Positions 52,822 through 61,686 of a stretch of DNA of 64,000 bases are shown piece by piece (position 1 is the stretch's first letter; each line of letters begins with the position of its first letter). Made by a program: the position numbers and the translations under genes. The stretch is from Streptomyces rhizosphaerihabitans (GTDB lineage: Bacteria > Actinomycetota > Actinomycetes > Streptomycetales > Streptomycetaceae): contig NZ_JAODTZ010000004.1 of assembly GCF_025399795.1 (NCBI RefSeq), positions 248,001 to 312,000 on the forward strand, read 5' to 3'. The notes beneath the pieces are model-generated. The model did no database searches and was not told the DNA's origin. It was given only the letters and a program-made list of their open reading frames with translations.

Positions 52822-54024
52822 GTGATCGAGCTGGAGGGGGTTCCCGAGCTGATCGACCCAGTCATGGTGGCCGCGTTCGAAGGCTGGAACGACGCCGGCG
52901 ACGCCGCCTCCGCCGCGGTCGCGCATCTGGACAGGGAATGGAAGGGCGAGGTGTTCGCGGCGCTGGACGCCGAGGACTACTACGACTTCCAGGTGAACCG
53001 CCCCACCGTGTGGCTTGACGGTGGCGTCCGCAAGATCACCTGGCCGACCACGCGTCTGTCGGTGGTGCGGATCGGCGGCGAGAAGCCCCGCGATCTCGTA
53101 CTGGTCCGGGGCATCGAGCCGTCGATGCGCTGGCGCTCGTTCTGCAACGAACTGCTCGGGTTCGCGCACGAACTGGGTGTGGAACTGGTGGTGATCCTGG
53201 GCGCACTGCTCGGCGACACCCCGCACACCCGTCCGGTGCCGGTCAGCGGAGTCACCTCCGACTCCGACCTGGCCCGCACGATGGACCTGGAGGAGACCAA
53301 GTACGAGGGCCCCACGGGCATCGTCGGCATCCTCCAGGAGGCGTGCACGCACGCGGGCGTACCGGCCGTGTCGCTGTGGGCGGCCGTACCGCACTACGTG
53401 TCGCAGCCGCCCAATCCGAAGGCGACGCTGGCTCTGCTCAACCGCCTGGAGGACCTCATCGACCTGCGCATTCCGCTGGGCGAGCTGCCCGAGGACGCGC
53501 GGGCCTGGCAGCTGGGCGTCGACCAGCTGGCCGCCGAGGACAGCGAGGTCGCCGAGTATGTGCAGACGTTGGAGGAGGCCCGGGACACCGCCGAGCTGCC
53601 GGAGGCGTCCGGTGAGGCGATCGCCCGCGAGTTCGAGCGTTATCTGCGCCGCAGGGACGGCGGCGGTCCGACGGCCGGGGCCGGCGGCCACGCGACGGAG
53701 AGCGGCGAGCCGGCCTCGTACCTCCGCGACACTCCCGGCGGCCGCACCCGGCCGCCGCTGACGCAGCGCCCCGAGTCCGACACCGGGTCGGACGAGGAGC
53801 CGGGCGAGCCCGCCGACGGCACCGACACGGAGGCCCGGGGCCGCGAGCCCGGCTCCAAGGGCTCAAAGGGCCCCAAGGACCCTTCGGGTACGTCGAAGGG
53901 CACCTCGGACGCGTCGCAGGCGCCGGGCGCGCCGGAGTCCGCGGATACGTCGGACCCCTCGGACGCGGCGGATTCCTCCGATCACTCGGATCCCTCCGGC
54001 CCGTCGGACTCCACCGAGGACTGA
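52822..54024 (+). CDS. PAC2 family protein (probable ParJ)
   Basis: Protein of 400 residues. The first 290 form a PAC2 (proteasome assembly chaperone 2-like) domain: MVAAFEGWNDAGDAASAAV, then LVLVRGIEPSMRWRSFC, VVILGALLGDTPHTRPVP and GPTGIVGILQEACTHAG. The last 100 residues are disordered, with Ser/Asp/Pro and KGxKGPK-like repeats. By remembered gene order this is the counterpart of SCO1662 ParJ, which binds ParA and affects chromosome segregation in sporulating hyphae; symbol left blank as that is not provable here. The GTG at 52822 has GGAAGGAGG in front. Followed by 14-base repeats and a terminator. Confidence 0.88.
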   Translation: MIELEGVPELIDPVMVAAFEGWNDAGDAASAAVAHLDREWKGEVFAALDAEDYYDFQVNRPTVWLDGGVRKITWPTTRLSVVRIGGEKPRDLVLVRGIEPSMRWRSFCNELLGFAHELGVELVVILGALLGDTPHTRPVPVSGVTSDSDLARTMDLEETKYEGPTGIVGILQEACTHAGVPAVSLWAAVPHYVSQPPNPKATLALLNRLEDLIDLRIPLGELPEDARAWQLGVDQLAAEDSEVAEYVQTLEEARDTAELPEASGEAIAREFERYLRRRDGGGPTAGAGGHATESGEPASYLRDTPGGRTRPPLTQRPESDTGSDEEPGEPADGTDTEARGREPGSKGSKGPKDPSGTSKGTSDASQAPGAPESADTSDPSDAADSSDHSDPSGPSDSTED

Positions 54025-54029
54025 GTTCC

Positions 54030-54071
54030 GGGGACTGGGCTACGGGGACTGGGCTACGGGGACTGACTCCG
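54030..54071. repeat. 14-bp tandem repeat
   Basis: GGGGACTGGGCTAC occurs at 54030 and 54044, with a third partial copy from 54058. It lies directly after the PAC2 gene. Function unknown. Confidence 0.75.
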
Positions 54072-54094
54072 AGAACCCGGCCACCCGGACCGAT

Positions 54095-54135
54095 CCGGAA
54101 GGGGCGGCACGCGTCGAGCGTGCCGCCCCTTCCGG
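54095..54135. terminator. Strong hairpin after the PAC2 gene
   Basis: An 18-base perfect stem (54095-54112 with 54118-54135) and a GTCGA loop. The remaining 370 bases up to the subtilase gene hold an AT-richer stretch (54240-54330) that may be a promoter; I see no gene there. Confidence 0.87.
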
Positions 54136-54509
54136 CCGTCGGGGCCGACGCCGGACCGCCCATCACGCCCACAGCGGTGCCGCCCGGTCGCGCTCCCGGC
54201 GGTCAACGGCCGCTGTCGCCCCACCACATGACATCCGCCTCCGTGGCCTTTGGCGTGAATACGCCGTGACATCTCTTTCAAGACGGATTGCACAGGGTTC
54301 CCCTTTCAACTTGTTCTCAAACCAAGTTGGCCAAGACGGGGTGGACGGGAAGCCGTGGGCGTGCCAGGTTGTGCCCCGAAGGCGCCGCCCGGCAACGGGA
54401 CATGGCACTCGGCGCCGACCGGAGGACAGCACACGGCACGACAACGGCACACGCAACGAACGGCACACGCATGGACCGGCACCCCAGGGATCGAAGGGAG
54501 CGGTACGCG

Positions 54510-56258
54510 ATGACCGACCAGGTACAGCCGGCGCAGGGCCCGGGAACGTCCGGGCCGGGGCCCGACGGAGCGGGATTCACCTACCGAGGAGCCGAGCAGG
54601 AGCTGATCGTCGTCGCACGTCCGGAGGCCCGGCTGCGTGCACGGGCCGAGGGCGTCCGCTCGGCGGCCGGCGCCGACGTATCGGCCCTCAACATGTTCCT
54701 CAGTGACGAACAGCTCGCCCTGGAGCCGCTGTTCGGCAGCGAGGAACGGCTCCAGCAGTCCGCGGCGACGGGCACCGGGAGCGGGCCCGACCTCGCGCTC
54801 TTCTACCGGGTGCGCGGCGTGGAGAGCCGCGCCCAGGAACTGCGCGCACGGATCGCGGCGCTGCCGGAGATCGACACGGCGTATGTGAAGCCCGGTGCCG
54901 TTCCCGCCTCGCAGGGACCGGCGCCGTGGACCGGCCGGAGCGCCGACGACAGCCAGCGGCAGAAGGAAGGGGCGCCCGTCACCCCCGACTTCACCAGTCG
55001 CCAGGGCTACTTGCGCCCGGCACCCGAGGGCGTCGACGCGTACTGGGCCTGGCAGCGGCCGGGCGGTTCGGGCCAGAGCGTCACCGTGATCGACGTGGAG
55101 GGTGCCTGGCAGCTCGGGCATGAGGACCTGGCGTCGAAACTCGCCGGCGTCGTCGTCGGCACGCCTCACACGGACCTCGCCTGGCGCAACCACGGCACCG
55201 CCGTCATCGGCGTGATCGGCGGCGACCGCAACGAGCACGGGATCACCGGAATCGTGCCGGACGCCGTGACCGCGGCCGCGTCCTTCCAGAGCATCGGAAC
55301 GGCCGCGGCGATCCACGCGGCGGCGGAACGGCTGAGCCCCGGCGACATCATCCTGGTCGAACTGCACGCCCCGGGGCCCCGGTTCGACTTCGAGGAGCGC
55401 GACAGCCAGGCGGGCTACATACCGCTCGAATGGTGGCCCGACAACTTCGCGGCCATCCAGTACGCGACCGCCCGGGGCATCCTCGTGGTGGCGGCCGCCG
55501 GCAACGGCGCCGAATCGCTCGACGACGCGCTGTACGAACGCCGTCCCGGGGAGTTCCCCGAGTGGTGGCGCAACCCCTTCAACCCTTCCAACCAGTCCTC
55601 CGGAGCGATCCTGGTCGGCGCGGGCGCACCGCCGCCCGGCACGCACGGCCGCGACCACGGCCCGGACCGTTCACGGCTCGCGTTCTCCAACTACGGGGCG
55701 CGCGTGGACGCGCAGGGCTGGGGACGCGAGGTCACGACCACCGGCGGCTTCTGGGACCGGCCCGGCGATCTGCAGGGCGGCGCCGAGGAGATCGCCTGGT
55801 ACACGGACACGTTCTCCGGGACCTCTTCCGCCTCCCCGGTGGTGGTCGGCGCACTGGCCGCGCTGCAGGGCATGCTCAAGGCGGCCGGCCAGGCACCGAT
55901 GTCCTCGGAGCGTGCGCGCGCGGTGCTGCGGGCCACGGGTTCCCCGCAGCAGGACGCACCGGGCCGGCCCGCGTCCCAGCGGATCGGCAGCCGGCCGGAC
56001 ATCAAGGCGGCGGTCACCCATCTGCTGCCGGAGGCGGTCGGCTCGGGCCAGGCCGAACGGTACTGGGACGAGCTGCTGCCGTATCCGCGCGAACTCCCGC
56101 CGAGGCTCCGGCTGTACGTGTCCGGTGCCTGGCGCAACCTGAACAACCCGTCCTCCGAGATCCGTCAGGCGGTGCACTCCGCCTTCGCGGGGGGACGGCC
56201 CGATGTACGGGTCTGGTTCTCGGACGACGAGATCGTCGGCCTGGTCGTCACGGGCTGA
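54510..56258 (+). CDS. S8 family (subtilisin-like) serine protease without signal peptide
   Basis: Subtilase of 582 residues. The N-terminal 170 residues form an unknown helical region, perhaps a regulatory or pro-domain. The catalytic domain (about 180-500) has Asp195 in VTVIDVEGAW, His228 in WRNHGTAVIGVI, the oxyanion Asn in VAAAGNGAES and Ser439 in FSGTSSASP, so it should be active. No signal peptide or membrane segment is seen, unlike secreted streptomycete subtilases. The last 50 residues (533-582), beginning LRLYVSGAWRNLNNP, match the end of the next protein. ATG at 54510 has GAAGGGAG nine bases before it. Possibly cytoplasmic or exported by a non-Sec route; substrate unknown. Confidence 0.9.
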   Translation: MTDQVQPAQGPGTSGPGPDGAGFTYRGAEQELIVVARPEARLRARAEGVRSAAGADVSALNMFLSDEQLALEPLFGSEERLQQSAATGTGSGPDLALFYRVRGVESRAQELRARIAALPEIDTAYVKPGAVPASQGPAPWTGRSADDSQRQKEGAPVTPDFTSRQGYLRPAPEGVDAYWAWQRPGGSGQSVTVIDVEGAWQLGHEDLASKLAGVVVGTPHTDLAWRNHGTAVIGVIGGDRNEHGITGIVPDAVTAAASFQSIGTAAAIHAAAERLSPGDIILVELHAPGPRFDFEERDSQAGYIPLEWWPDNFAAIQYATARGILVVAAAGNGAESLDDALYERRPGEFPEWWRNPFNPSNQSSGAILVGAGAPPPGTHGRDHGPDRSRLAFSNYGARVDAQGWGREVTTTGGFWDRPGDLQGGAEEIAWYTDTFSGTSSASPVVVGALAALQGMLKAAGQAPMSSERARAVLRATGSPQQDAPGRPASQRIGSRPDIKAAVTHLLPEAVGSGQAERYWDELLPYPRELPPRLRLYVSGAWRNLNNPSSEIRQAVHSAFAGGRPDVRVWFSDDEIVGLVVTG

Positions 56259-56352
56259 GGACCTGGTCCTCCTGGACCGCAACGGGCCCACAACGGACCT
56301 CAACAGACCCAAACGGAACGCAACCAACCATTGATGGAAGGTGGCACCCCGC

Positions 56353-56931
56353 ATGAGCACGATCCCGCAGATGAGCCAGCAGGGACAGCAGCAGTACCCG
56401 AGCACGTCGCCGTACCAGCAGCAGGGCATCGGCCAACAGCAGCCGTTCGGGCAGCAGATGCCCGTCGCGCAGCAGATGCCGATCGGGCAGCAGATGCAGC
56501 AGCCCTTCGGCCGGCACGAGATCGGCCAGCAGGTTCCGCAGCACCTGCAGCAGCAGCTCCAGCAGCTCGGTCAGCAGCAGCCGTTCCAGCAACTGCTCCA
56601 GCAACTCGGCGGTCAGCAGCAGATCCAGCAGCCCGGCGGCCAGCAGCAGCACCAGCAGATCCAGCAGGGCGAGCCGCTGATCCTGCAGAGCGCCGTCGAG
56701 ACCCGGGCCCTGGCCATCGGCATGGCCCAGCACTTCCAGGACGTCGTCACCGCGCTCCCCGGCCAGCCGCAGGCCCTCTACCTGTTCATCGACAACGCCT
56801 GGCGCAGGCTGGTCAATCCCAACCAGGTGACCCACGACGTGGTCCAGAAGGCCTTCGCCTACGGGCAGCAGGTCTACGGGATCTACGACACCGGCACCGG
56901 TGCCGTCCAGTCCGTCATCGTGACCAAGTAG
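56353..56931 (+). CDS. Gln-rich protein sharing a C-terminal module with the adjacent protease
   Basis: Protein of 192 residues. Residues 1-105 are extremely rich in Gln with Pro, Gly and Met (QQQ runs, repeated IGQQ and FGQQM), a low-complexity, prion-like composition. A folded part follows (PLILQSAVETRALAIGMAQH) and the last 51 residues from LYLFIDNAWRRLVNP match the protease's C-terminus: 13 of the first 30 aligned positions are identical without gaps. The ATG at 56353 has GGAAGG about 12 bases upstream. Encoded 94 bases after the protease and ended by a strong hairpin, so the two are likely co-transcribed partners. No known function. Confidence 0.85.
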   Translation: MSTIPQMSQQGQQQYPSTSPYQQQGIGQQQPFGQQMPVAQQMPIGQQMQQPFGRHEIGQQVPQHLQQQLQQLGQQQPFQQLLQQLGGQQQIQQPGGQQQHQQIQQGEPLILQSAVETRALAIGMAQHFQDVVTALPGQPQALYLFIDNAWRRLVNPNQVTHDVVQKAFAYGQQVYGIYDTGTGAVQSVIVTK

Positions 56932-56957
56932 GGAAGGGAGTTCTGGCGGAGTAGACA

Positions 56958-57023
56958 GTGCCGGGCGGAGAATCTCCGCCCGGCACCCGTATGTCCCGCC
57001 GCTCCCGGTGGAACAGGCGGGAC
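56958..57023. terminator. Two adjacent hairpins between convergent genes
   Basis: A 13-base stem at 56958-56986 (GTGCCGGGCGGAG, loop AAT) and a second with GTCCCGCC (56993-57000) and GGCGGGAC (57016-57023). They separate the Gln-rich gene (plus) from mshC (minus). Confidence 0.85.
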
Positions 57024-57029
57024 GAGGTA

Positions 57030-58259
57030 CTACAGGGCGACGCCGAGGAGCGCGTCGACCGCCCGCGAGACGATGCCCGGGGCACCCTCGTCCGTGCCGC
57101 CGCTCTCGTGCTGGAGCGCTGCCCAGCGGTCGACCGCGGCGAGTGCGGCCGGTGCGTCGAGGTCCTCCGCGAGCGCGGCGCGGATCTCCTCGACAAGCGC
57201 GTCGGCGGCCGGCCCGTCGGGCCGGGACACCGCGGCCCGCCAGTTCTCCAGGCGCGCGACGGCCTCTTCGAGGACGGTGTCCGTCCACTCCCAGTCGGAC
57301 CGGTAGTGGTGCGCGAGCAGCGCGAGACGGATGGCGGCCGGGTCGACCCCGTCGCGCCGCAGCCGGGACACGAAGACGAGGTTGCCCTTGGACTTCGACA
57401 TCTTCTCGCCGTGCAGCGCGACCATGCCGGCGTGGACGTACGCCTTGGCCATCGGGAACTCGCCGGTCAGCACCTGTGCGTGCGAGGCGCCCATCTCGTG
57501 GTGCGGGAAGGCGAGATCGGAACCGCCGCCCTGGACGTCGAAGCCCATGCCCAGGTGGTCGAGGGCGATGGCGACGCACTCGATGTGCCAGCCGGGCCGG
57601 CCGCGGCCCAGTGAGCCGCCGTCCCAGCTCGGCTCGCCCTCGCGGGCGGCCATCCACAGCATCGGGTCGAGGGGGTTCTTCTTGCCGGCCCGGTCCGGGT
57701 CGCCGCCGCGCTCCGCGGAGAGCAGGCGCATCGTGGCGGCGTCCAGGTTCGACACCTTGCCGAAGTCGGGGTCGGCCTCGACGGAGAAGTACACGTCGCC
57801 TTCGAGTTCGTACGCCGCTCCGGCGTCCCGCAGCCGCTCGACGAGCGGCACGATGCCGGGTATCGCCTCGACGGCGCCTATGTAGTGGCGCGGCGGCAGC
57901 ATCCGCAGGGCGGTCATGTCCTCGCGGAAGAGGGCGGTCTCCTTCTCGGCGAGTCCCACCCAGTTGATGCCGTCGCGCTCGGCGCGCTCCAGCAGCGGGT
58001 CGTCGACGTCCGTCACGTTCTGGACGTAGTGAACCTGCCGCTTGGTGTCGAGCCACACACGCTGCACGAGGTCGAACGCGTTGTAGGTCGCCGCGTGTCC
58101 CATGTGGGTGGCGTCGTACGGCGTGATGCCGCAGACGTAGATACGGGCGACGGGACCGGGGTCGAGGGTGACGAGCCCCCCGATCGCGGTGTCGTGGATC
58201 CGGAGGTCGCGGCCCTCACCAGGCAGGGCGGGGACCTCAGAAGCGGGCCAGGCATACAT
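57030..58259 (-). CDS. mshC: L-cysteine:1D-myo-inosityl 2-amino-2-deoxy-alpha-D-glucopyranoside ligase MshC
   Basis: Ligase of 409 residues that joins cysteine to GlcN-inositol in mycothiol synthesis. It is a relative of cysteinyl-tRNA synthetase: zinc and adenylate motifs [22 protein letters not shown] (parts cited: CGITPYD, THMGHA), [15 protein letters not shown] and the KMSKS loop EKMSKSKGN. The tRNA-binding C-terminal domain of CysS is reduced, which marks MshC. It starts [14 protein letters not shown], typical for the family. It supplies the major thiol of actinobacteria. Ends against two terminators. Confidence 0.95.
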   Translation of the reverse strand: MYAWPASEVPALPGEGRDLRIHDTAIGGLVTLDPGPVARIYVCGITPYDATHMGHAATYNAFDLVQRVWLDTKRQVHYVQNVTDVDDPLLERAERDGINWVGLAEKETALFREDMTALRMLPPRHYIGAVEAIPGIVPLVERLRDAGAAYELEGDVYFSVEADPDFGKVSNLDAATMRLLSAERGGDPDRAGKKNPLDPMLWMAAREGEPSWDGGSLGRGRPGWHIECVAIALDHLGMGFDVQGGGSDLAFPHHEMGASHAQVLTGEFPMAKAYVHAGMVALHGEKMSKSKGNLVFVSRLRRDGVDPAAIRLALLAHHYRSDWEWTDTVLEEAVARLENWRAAVSRPDGPAADALVEEIRAALAEDLDAPAALAAVDRWAALQHESGGTDEGAPGIVSRAVDALLGVAL

Positions 58260-58390
58260 GTCATGAGCCTAACCGGACGGGACTTCCGTATACGAACCGG
58301 GCAGCACCTGTTGGCCGGGAAGACCTCTTGCGCGGTTCCCCGCCCGGTGCGGACGCGCCCCGCCGGGCCGAACCGGGGGCCGCCGCCGCG

Positions 58391-59218
58391 CTACACCGGC
58401 GGCCAGGGAATCGCGGGCCATTCCCCGCTCGGCTCCGGGTGTTTCCCGGAGGAGAGCATCGCCTCGACCCGCGCGCGCGTGGCGTCGGTCTCGACGGTGG
58501 TGACCAGTTCGGCCAAGCGGGTGGCCAGCGGTGCGCCCGGCGCCAGAGCGTCGCGCAGGGAGGCGAGGACGTCCAGCGCCTCGGCCGTCAGCGGCTCCCC
58601 CGCCCAGCCCCACAGCAGCGTGCGCAGCTTGTTCTCGGCGTTGAAGGTGACCCCGTGGTCGATGCCGTAGAGGCGGCCCTCCTGCGCGGGCAGCAGATGG
58701 CCGCCCTTGCGGTCGGCGTTGTTGATCACGGCGTCGAGGACGGCGAGCCGCCGCAGCCGGGCGTCGTCCGCGTGCACGAGCAGGGCCGTCTCGCCCTCGC
58801 CGACCTCGGCGAAGCCGATCGCCTTCCAGCCCTCGGCCGGCTCCTCGCCCTCCACGAGCGCGAGGAGCCCGTCCCCGTCGTTCTCGGCCGACGCCTCGAT
58901 CCACAGCTGGCACATGCCCTCGCCGTACGGCCCGTCGCGCAGCACGGTGGTGGGAACGAGCCCCCAGCCGGTCGCCTCGGAGACCTCGTACGCCGCGACC
59001 TCCCGCTGGGCGAGCGTGCCGTCGGGGAAGTCCCACAGCGGCCGCTCCCCGGCGACGGGTTTGTACACGCAGAACGCCTCGCGGCCCTCGTACGACACGG
59101 AGCAGTACAGCACCGCGTTCGAGGCCTCGCGGATCCGTCCGCGTACCTTCAGCTCGCCCCGGGCGAGCAGCTCGGCGGTCGTCACGCTCCGCGGCGGTAT
59201 CCGTTCTGGCGCGGACAT
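58391..59218 (-). CDS. SCO1664-family protein (PI3/4-kinase-like fold)
   Basis: Protein of 275 residues belonging to the actinobacterial family I know as TIGR03843 (SCO1664 family), distantly related to phosphatidylinositol 3/4-kinases. Kinase-like features: FCVYKPVAGERPLWDFP with a candidate ATP Lys, REVAAYEVSEATGWGLVP, the catalytic-loop pattern LDAVINNADRKGGHLL and LYGIDHGVTFN in place of DFG. Substrate unknown. The ATG at 59218 has GGAAGGA six bases upstream and lies inside the preceding DUF3090 gene (37-base overlap), so expression is coupled. Confidence 0.9.
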   Translation of the reverse strand: MSAPERIPPRSVTTAELLARGELKVRGRIREASNAVLYCSVSYEGREAFCVYKPVAGERPLWDFPDGTLAQREVAAYEVSEATGWGLVPTTVLRDGPYGEGMCQLWIEASAENDGDGLLALVEGEEPAEGWKAIGFAEVGEGETALLVHADDARLRRLAVLDAVINNADRKGGHLLPAQEGRLYGIDHGVTFNAENKLRTLLWGWAGEPLTAEALDVLASLRDALAPGAPLATRLAELVTTVETDATRARVEAMLSSGKHPEPSGEWPAIPWPPV

Positions 59219-59772
59219 ACGTGTCCTTCCGGGTCGAGCGGGAGGCTGCACAGCGGGCACGGGGGCCGGCCGGCGTTGACGACGTCGAGTGCACGCTTGG
59301 CGAAGGCCCTGGCCTGAACGCCCGTGAGCCGGACCCGGAGCATCGGCGGGCCGTTCTCCTCGTCCTGGAGCAGCCGCTCCTCGGCCTCGGCGAGGTCCTC
59401 GTCGGACTCCGCCTCGACTTCCACGAGGGCCTGCGCCTCGACGATCATGCGCTGCTCGTCACCGTCCCAGGCCAGCGCCATGGTGCCGACCCGGAACTCC
59501 TCCTCCACGGGTGTGTCGAGGGGCGCGGTGTCGGACACCTCGGCGGAGGCCATCGCCGGCACCGGGGCGCTGCCCCCGGTGCGCCGGACGACCTCGTCGA
59601 GGAGCTCGTCCATCCGTTCGGCGAGGGCGGCGACCTGGGTCTTCTCCAGGGCCACACTCGTCACCCGGGGTCCTGAGGTCGCCTGCAGGAAGAAGGTACG
59701 GCGTCCGGGCAACCCGACCGTACCGGCCACGAAACGGTCCGGGGGGTCGTAGAGGAACACCTGACGGGACAC
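59182..59772 (-). CDS. DUF3090 family protein
   Basis: Protein of 196 residues of an actinobacterial family of unknown function (DUF3090, TIGR03847). It starts SRQVFLYDPPDRFVAGTVGLPG, cited by VFLYDPPDRF and AGTVGLPG, then RTFFLQATSGPRVTSVALEK, an acidic middle and a C-terminal treble-clef-like PPCPLCSLPLDPEGHVCP that may bind zinc. The GTG at 59772 has GGAG seven bases upstream; 59796 is less likely. Lies between a phosphomutase-like gene and the kinase-like gene on one strand. Confidence 0.9.
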   Translation of the reverse strand: MSRQVFLYDPPDRFVAGTVGLPGRRTFFLQATSGPRVTSVALEKTQVAALAERMDELLDEVVRRTGGSAPVPAMASAEVSDTAPLDTPVEEEFRVGTMALAWDGDEQRMIVEAQALVEVEAESDEDLAEAEERLLQDEENGPPMLRVRLTGVQARAFAKRALDVVNAGRPPCPLCSLPLDPEGHVCPRQNGYRRGA

Positions 59773-59889
59773 GTCCTGTCTCCATTGAATCGGCATGGGG
59801 CCGGCTGACCTCGCCGGGCCCGCATCGGCTGAGAACGGGTTGACAACTACTGCGCTGGTTCGACCGCTTCACCCTACTGCGGCCGACGA

Positions 59890-60576
59890 TCACGGTGCGC
59901 CCGCACCGCCCCCGACCGGAGCGTCACCGCTCGGGGGTTCCTCGTGCGGCGCCAGGGAGGCGAAATCACCGGTGTCCCCGAGACGCACGAGAAAGGGCCT
60001 CAGCCTGGTGTAACGGATCGCTGTGATGGAACACGGTTCTACGGAGATCCGCTGAAAGAGGTCGAGATGAAGTCCGAGTGCGTCGGCGACGAGCGACTTG
60101 ATGATGTCGCCGTGCGAGCACATGAGGTAGACCGCGTCGGCGCCGTGGTCGCGCTCCACGCGCGCGTTCCACTCGCGTACGGCCTCGGCGGCCCGGGTCT
60201 GCATGGCCCGCATCGATTCGCCGCCCGGGAACGCGGCCGCGGACGGATGCGCCTGGACGACGTCCATCAGCGGCTCGTCCTTGAGCTCGGCGAGCTTGCG
60301 GCCCGACCAGTCGCCGTAGTGGGCCTCCCCGATACGCTCGTCGGTGTGCACGGAGACCTCGGGGCGGGCCTCCAGCAGCGGCTGGACAGTCTCCTGGCAG
60401 CGCTGGAGCGGGCTCGTGACGACCTCGGCGATCGGCAGCCCGGCGAGCCGGCCGGGCAGGGCCGCGGCCTGCTGGGTGCCTCGCTCGTCGAGGGCGACGC
60501 CGGGCGTCCAGCCGGCGAGCAGTCCCGCGGTGTTGGCGGTGGAACGTCCGTGCCGGACAAGGATCAGGGTGGGCAT
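59890..60576 (-). CDS. Histidine phosphatase / phosphoglycerate mutase-like protein (MSMEG_4193 family)
   Basis: Branch-1 histidine phosphatase of 228 residues. The RHG motif LVRHGRSTAN carries the phospho-accepting His near residue 9; partner residues are Arg in SPLQRCQET, Glu in RIGEAHYGDWSG and His in CSHGDIIKSL. It resembles TIGR03848 proteins that co-occur with DUF3090 and SCO1664-family genes. Substrate unknown, perhaps a sugar or inositol phosphate. ATG at 60576. 117 bases separate it from the DUF3090 gene downstream. Confidence 0.9.
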   Translation of the reverse strand: MPTLILVRHGRSTANTAGLLAGWTPGVALDERGTQQAAALPGRLAGLPIAEVVTSPLQRCQETVQPLLEARPEVSVHTDERIGEAHYGDWSGRKLAELKDEPLMDVVQAHPSAAAFPGGESMRAMQTRAAEAVREWNARVERDHGADAVYLMCSHGDIIKSLVADALGLHLDLFQRISVEPCSITAIRYTRLRPFLVRLGDTGDFASLAPHEEPPSGDAPVGGGAGAP

Positions 60577-60665
60577 GCGGCCCAGCGTAAACGGACGGCC
60601 CGCGAAGCCGGCGGGCCCTGTGGAAAGCGGCCCCCGCTGTGCGGCGGGGCCACAACGAAAGGAGA

Positions 60666-61673
60666 ATGCGCTCCGTGATCGTCGACTGCGCCATCTACCG
60701 CGACGGCCGGCGGACGGAGGGCCCCGACGACCTCTCCGACGCCCTGGCGCAGTGCCGTGCCGGGGGCGACTCTTTTGTGTGGATCGGTCTGCACGAGCCC
60801 ACGGAGAAGGAGTTCGACCTGGTCACGGAGGAGTTCGGGCTCCATCCGCTGGCGGTCGAGGACGCCCTCAAGGCCCATCAGCGTCCCAAGCTGGAGGTGT
60901 ACGAGGACTCGCTCTTCGTGGTCCTCAAACCGGTGTCGTACGAGCCGGAGAGCGACACCGTCACCTCCGGCGAGGTCATGGTCTTCGTCGGCGACTCGTT
61001 CGTGGTGACCGTGCGGCACGGCGAGGAGTCGCCCCTCGCGTCGGTCCGGCGGCGCCTGGAGTCGGACCCCGAGATGCTGCGGCACGGGCCGACGGCGGTG
61101 CTCTACTCGATCGCGGACGCCGCGGTGGACCACTACCTGGAGGTGGCGACCGAGCTCGGCACCGACCTGGAGGAGCTGGAGGCGGAGGTCTTCTCGCCGC
61201 AGCTCGGCGGCTCGCGGAACACCGCGTCGCGGATCTACGCGTTCAAGCGGCAGGTGCAGGAGTTCCGCCGGGCCACGGTCCCGCTGGCGGTGCCGCTGGC
61301 CCGGCTCTCGGGTTCGGGTCTCAAGGGGGCGGACGTGCCGTTCTTGGAGGGCAGGGCGCAGCCCTTCTTCCGTGACGTGAACGACCATCTGCTGCGGGTC
61401 AACGAGTCCGTGGAGGGTCTGGACCGGCTGGTGTCGGACATCCTCTCGGCGCATCTCGCGCAGATGAGCGTGCGGCAGAACGACGACATGCGGAAGATCT
61501 CAGCGTGGGCGGCCATGGCGGCGGTCCCCACGATGATCGCGGGGATCTACGGAATGAACTTCGACCACATGCCCGAGCTGCACTGGGTGTGGTCGTATCC
61601 GGCGGTGATCGTGTGCATGGTCGTCCTGGAGATCGCGCTGTTCCGGCTCTTCAAGCGGCGGGGCTGGCTGTAG
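60666..61673 (+). CDS. corA: CorA family magnesium/cobalt transport protein
   Basis: Divalent-cation channel of 335 residues. A cytoplasmic alpha/beta domain (FVWIGLHEPTEKEFDLV, LHPLAVEDALKAHQRPK) leads to a long helix and two membrane helices near the C-terminus. The signature YGMN is in IAGIYGMNFDHMPEL between the helices, and the chain ends with basic residues (FKRRGWL). Pentameric by family. The ATG at 60666 has AAAGGAG very near; an in-frame GTG at 60675 has better spacing. Divergent from the histidine phosphatase gene. Confidence 0.92.
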   Translation: MRSVIVDCAIYRDGRRTEGPDDLSDALAQCRAGGDSFVWIGLHEPTEKEFDLVTEEFGLHPLAVEDALKAHQRPKLEVYEDSLFVVLKPVSYEPESDTVTSGEVMVFVGDSFVVTVRHGEESPLASVRRRLESDPEMLRHGPTAVLYSIADAAVDHYLEVATELGTDLEELEAEVFSPQLGGSRNTASRIYAFKRQVQEFRRATVPLAVPLARLSGSGLKGADVPFLEGRAQPFFRDVNDHLLRVNESVEGLDRLVSDILSAHLAQMSVRQNDDMRKISAWAAMAAVPTMIAGIYGMNFDHMPELHWVWSYPAVIVCMVVLEIALFRLFKRRGWL

Positions 61674-61686
61674 GTCCGCGGGCGGT

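Noticed and set aside
59840..59870. TTGACA on the plus strand as a promoter
   Set aside because: It would transcribe antisense into the histidine phosphatase gene, and no clear -10 follows at proper spacing.
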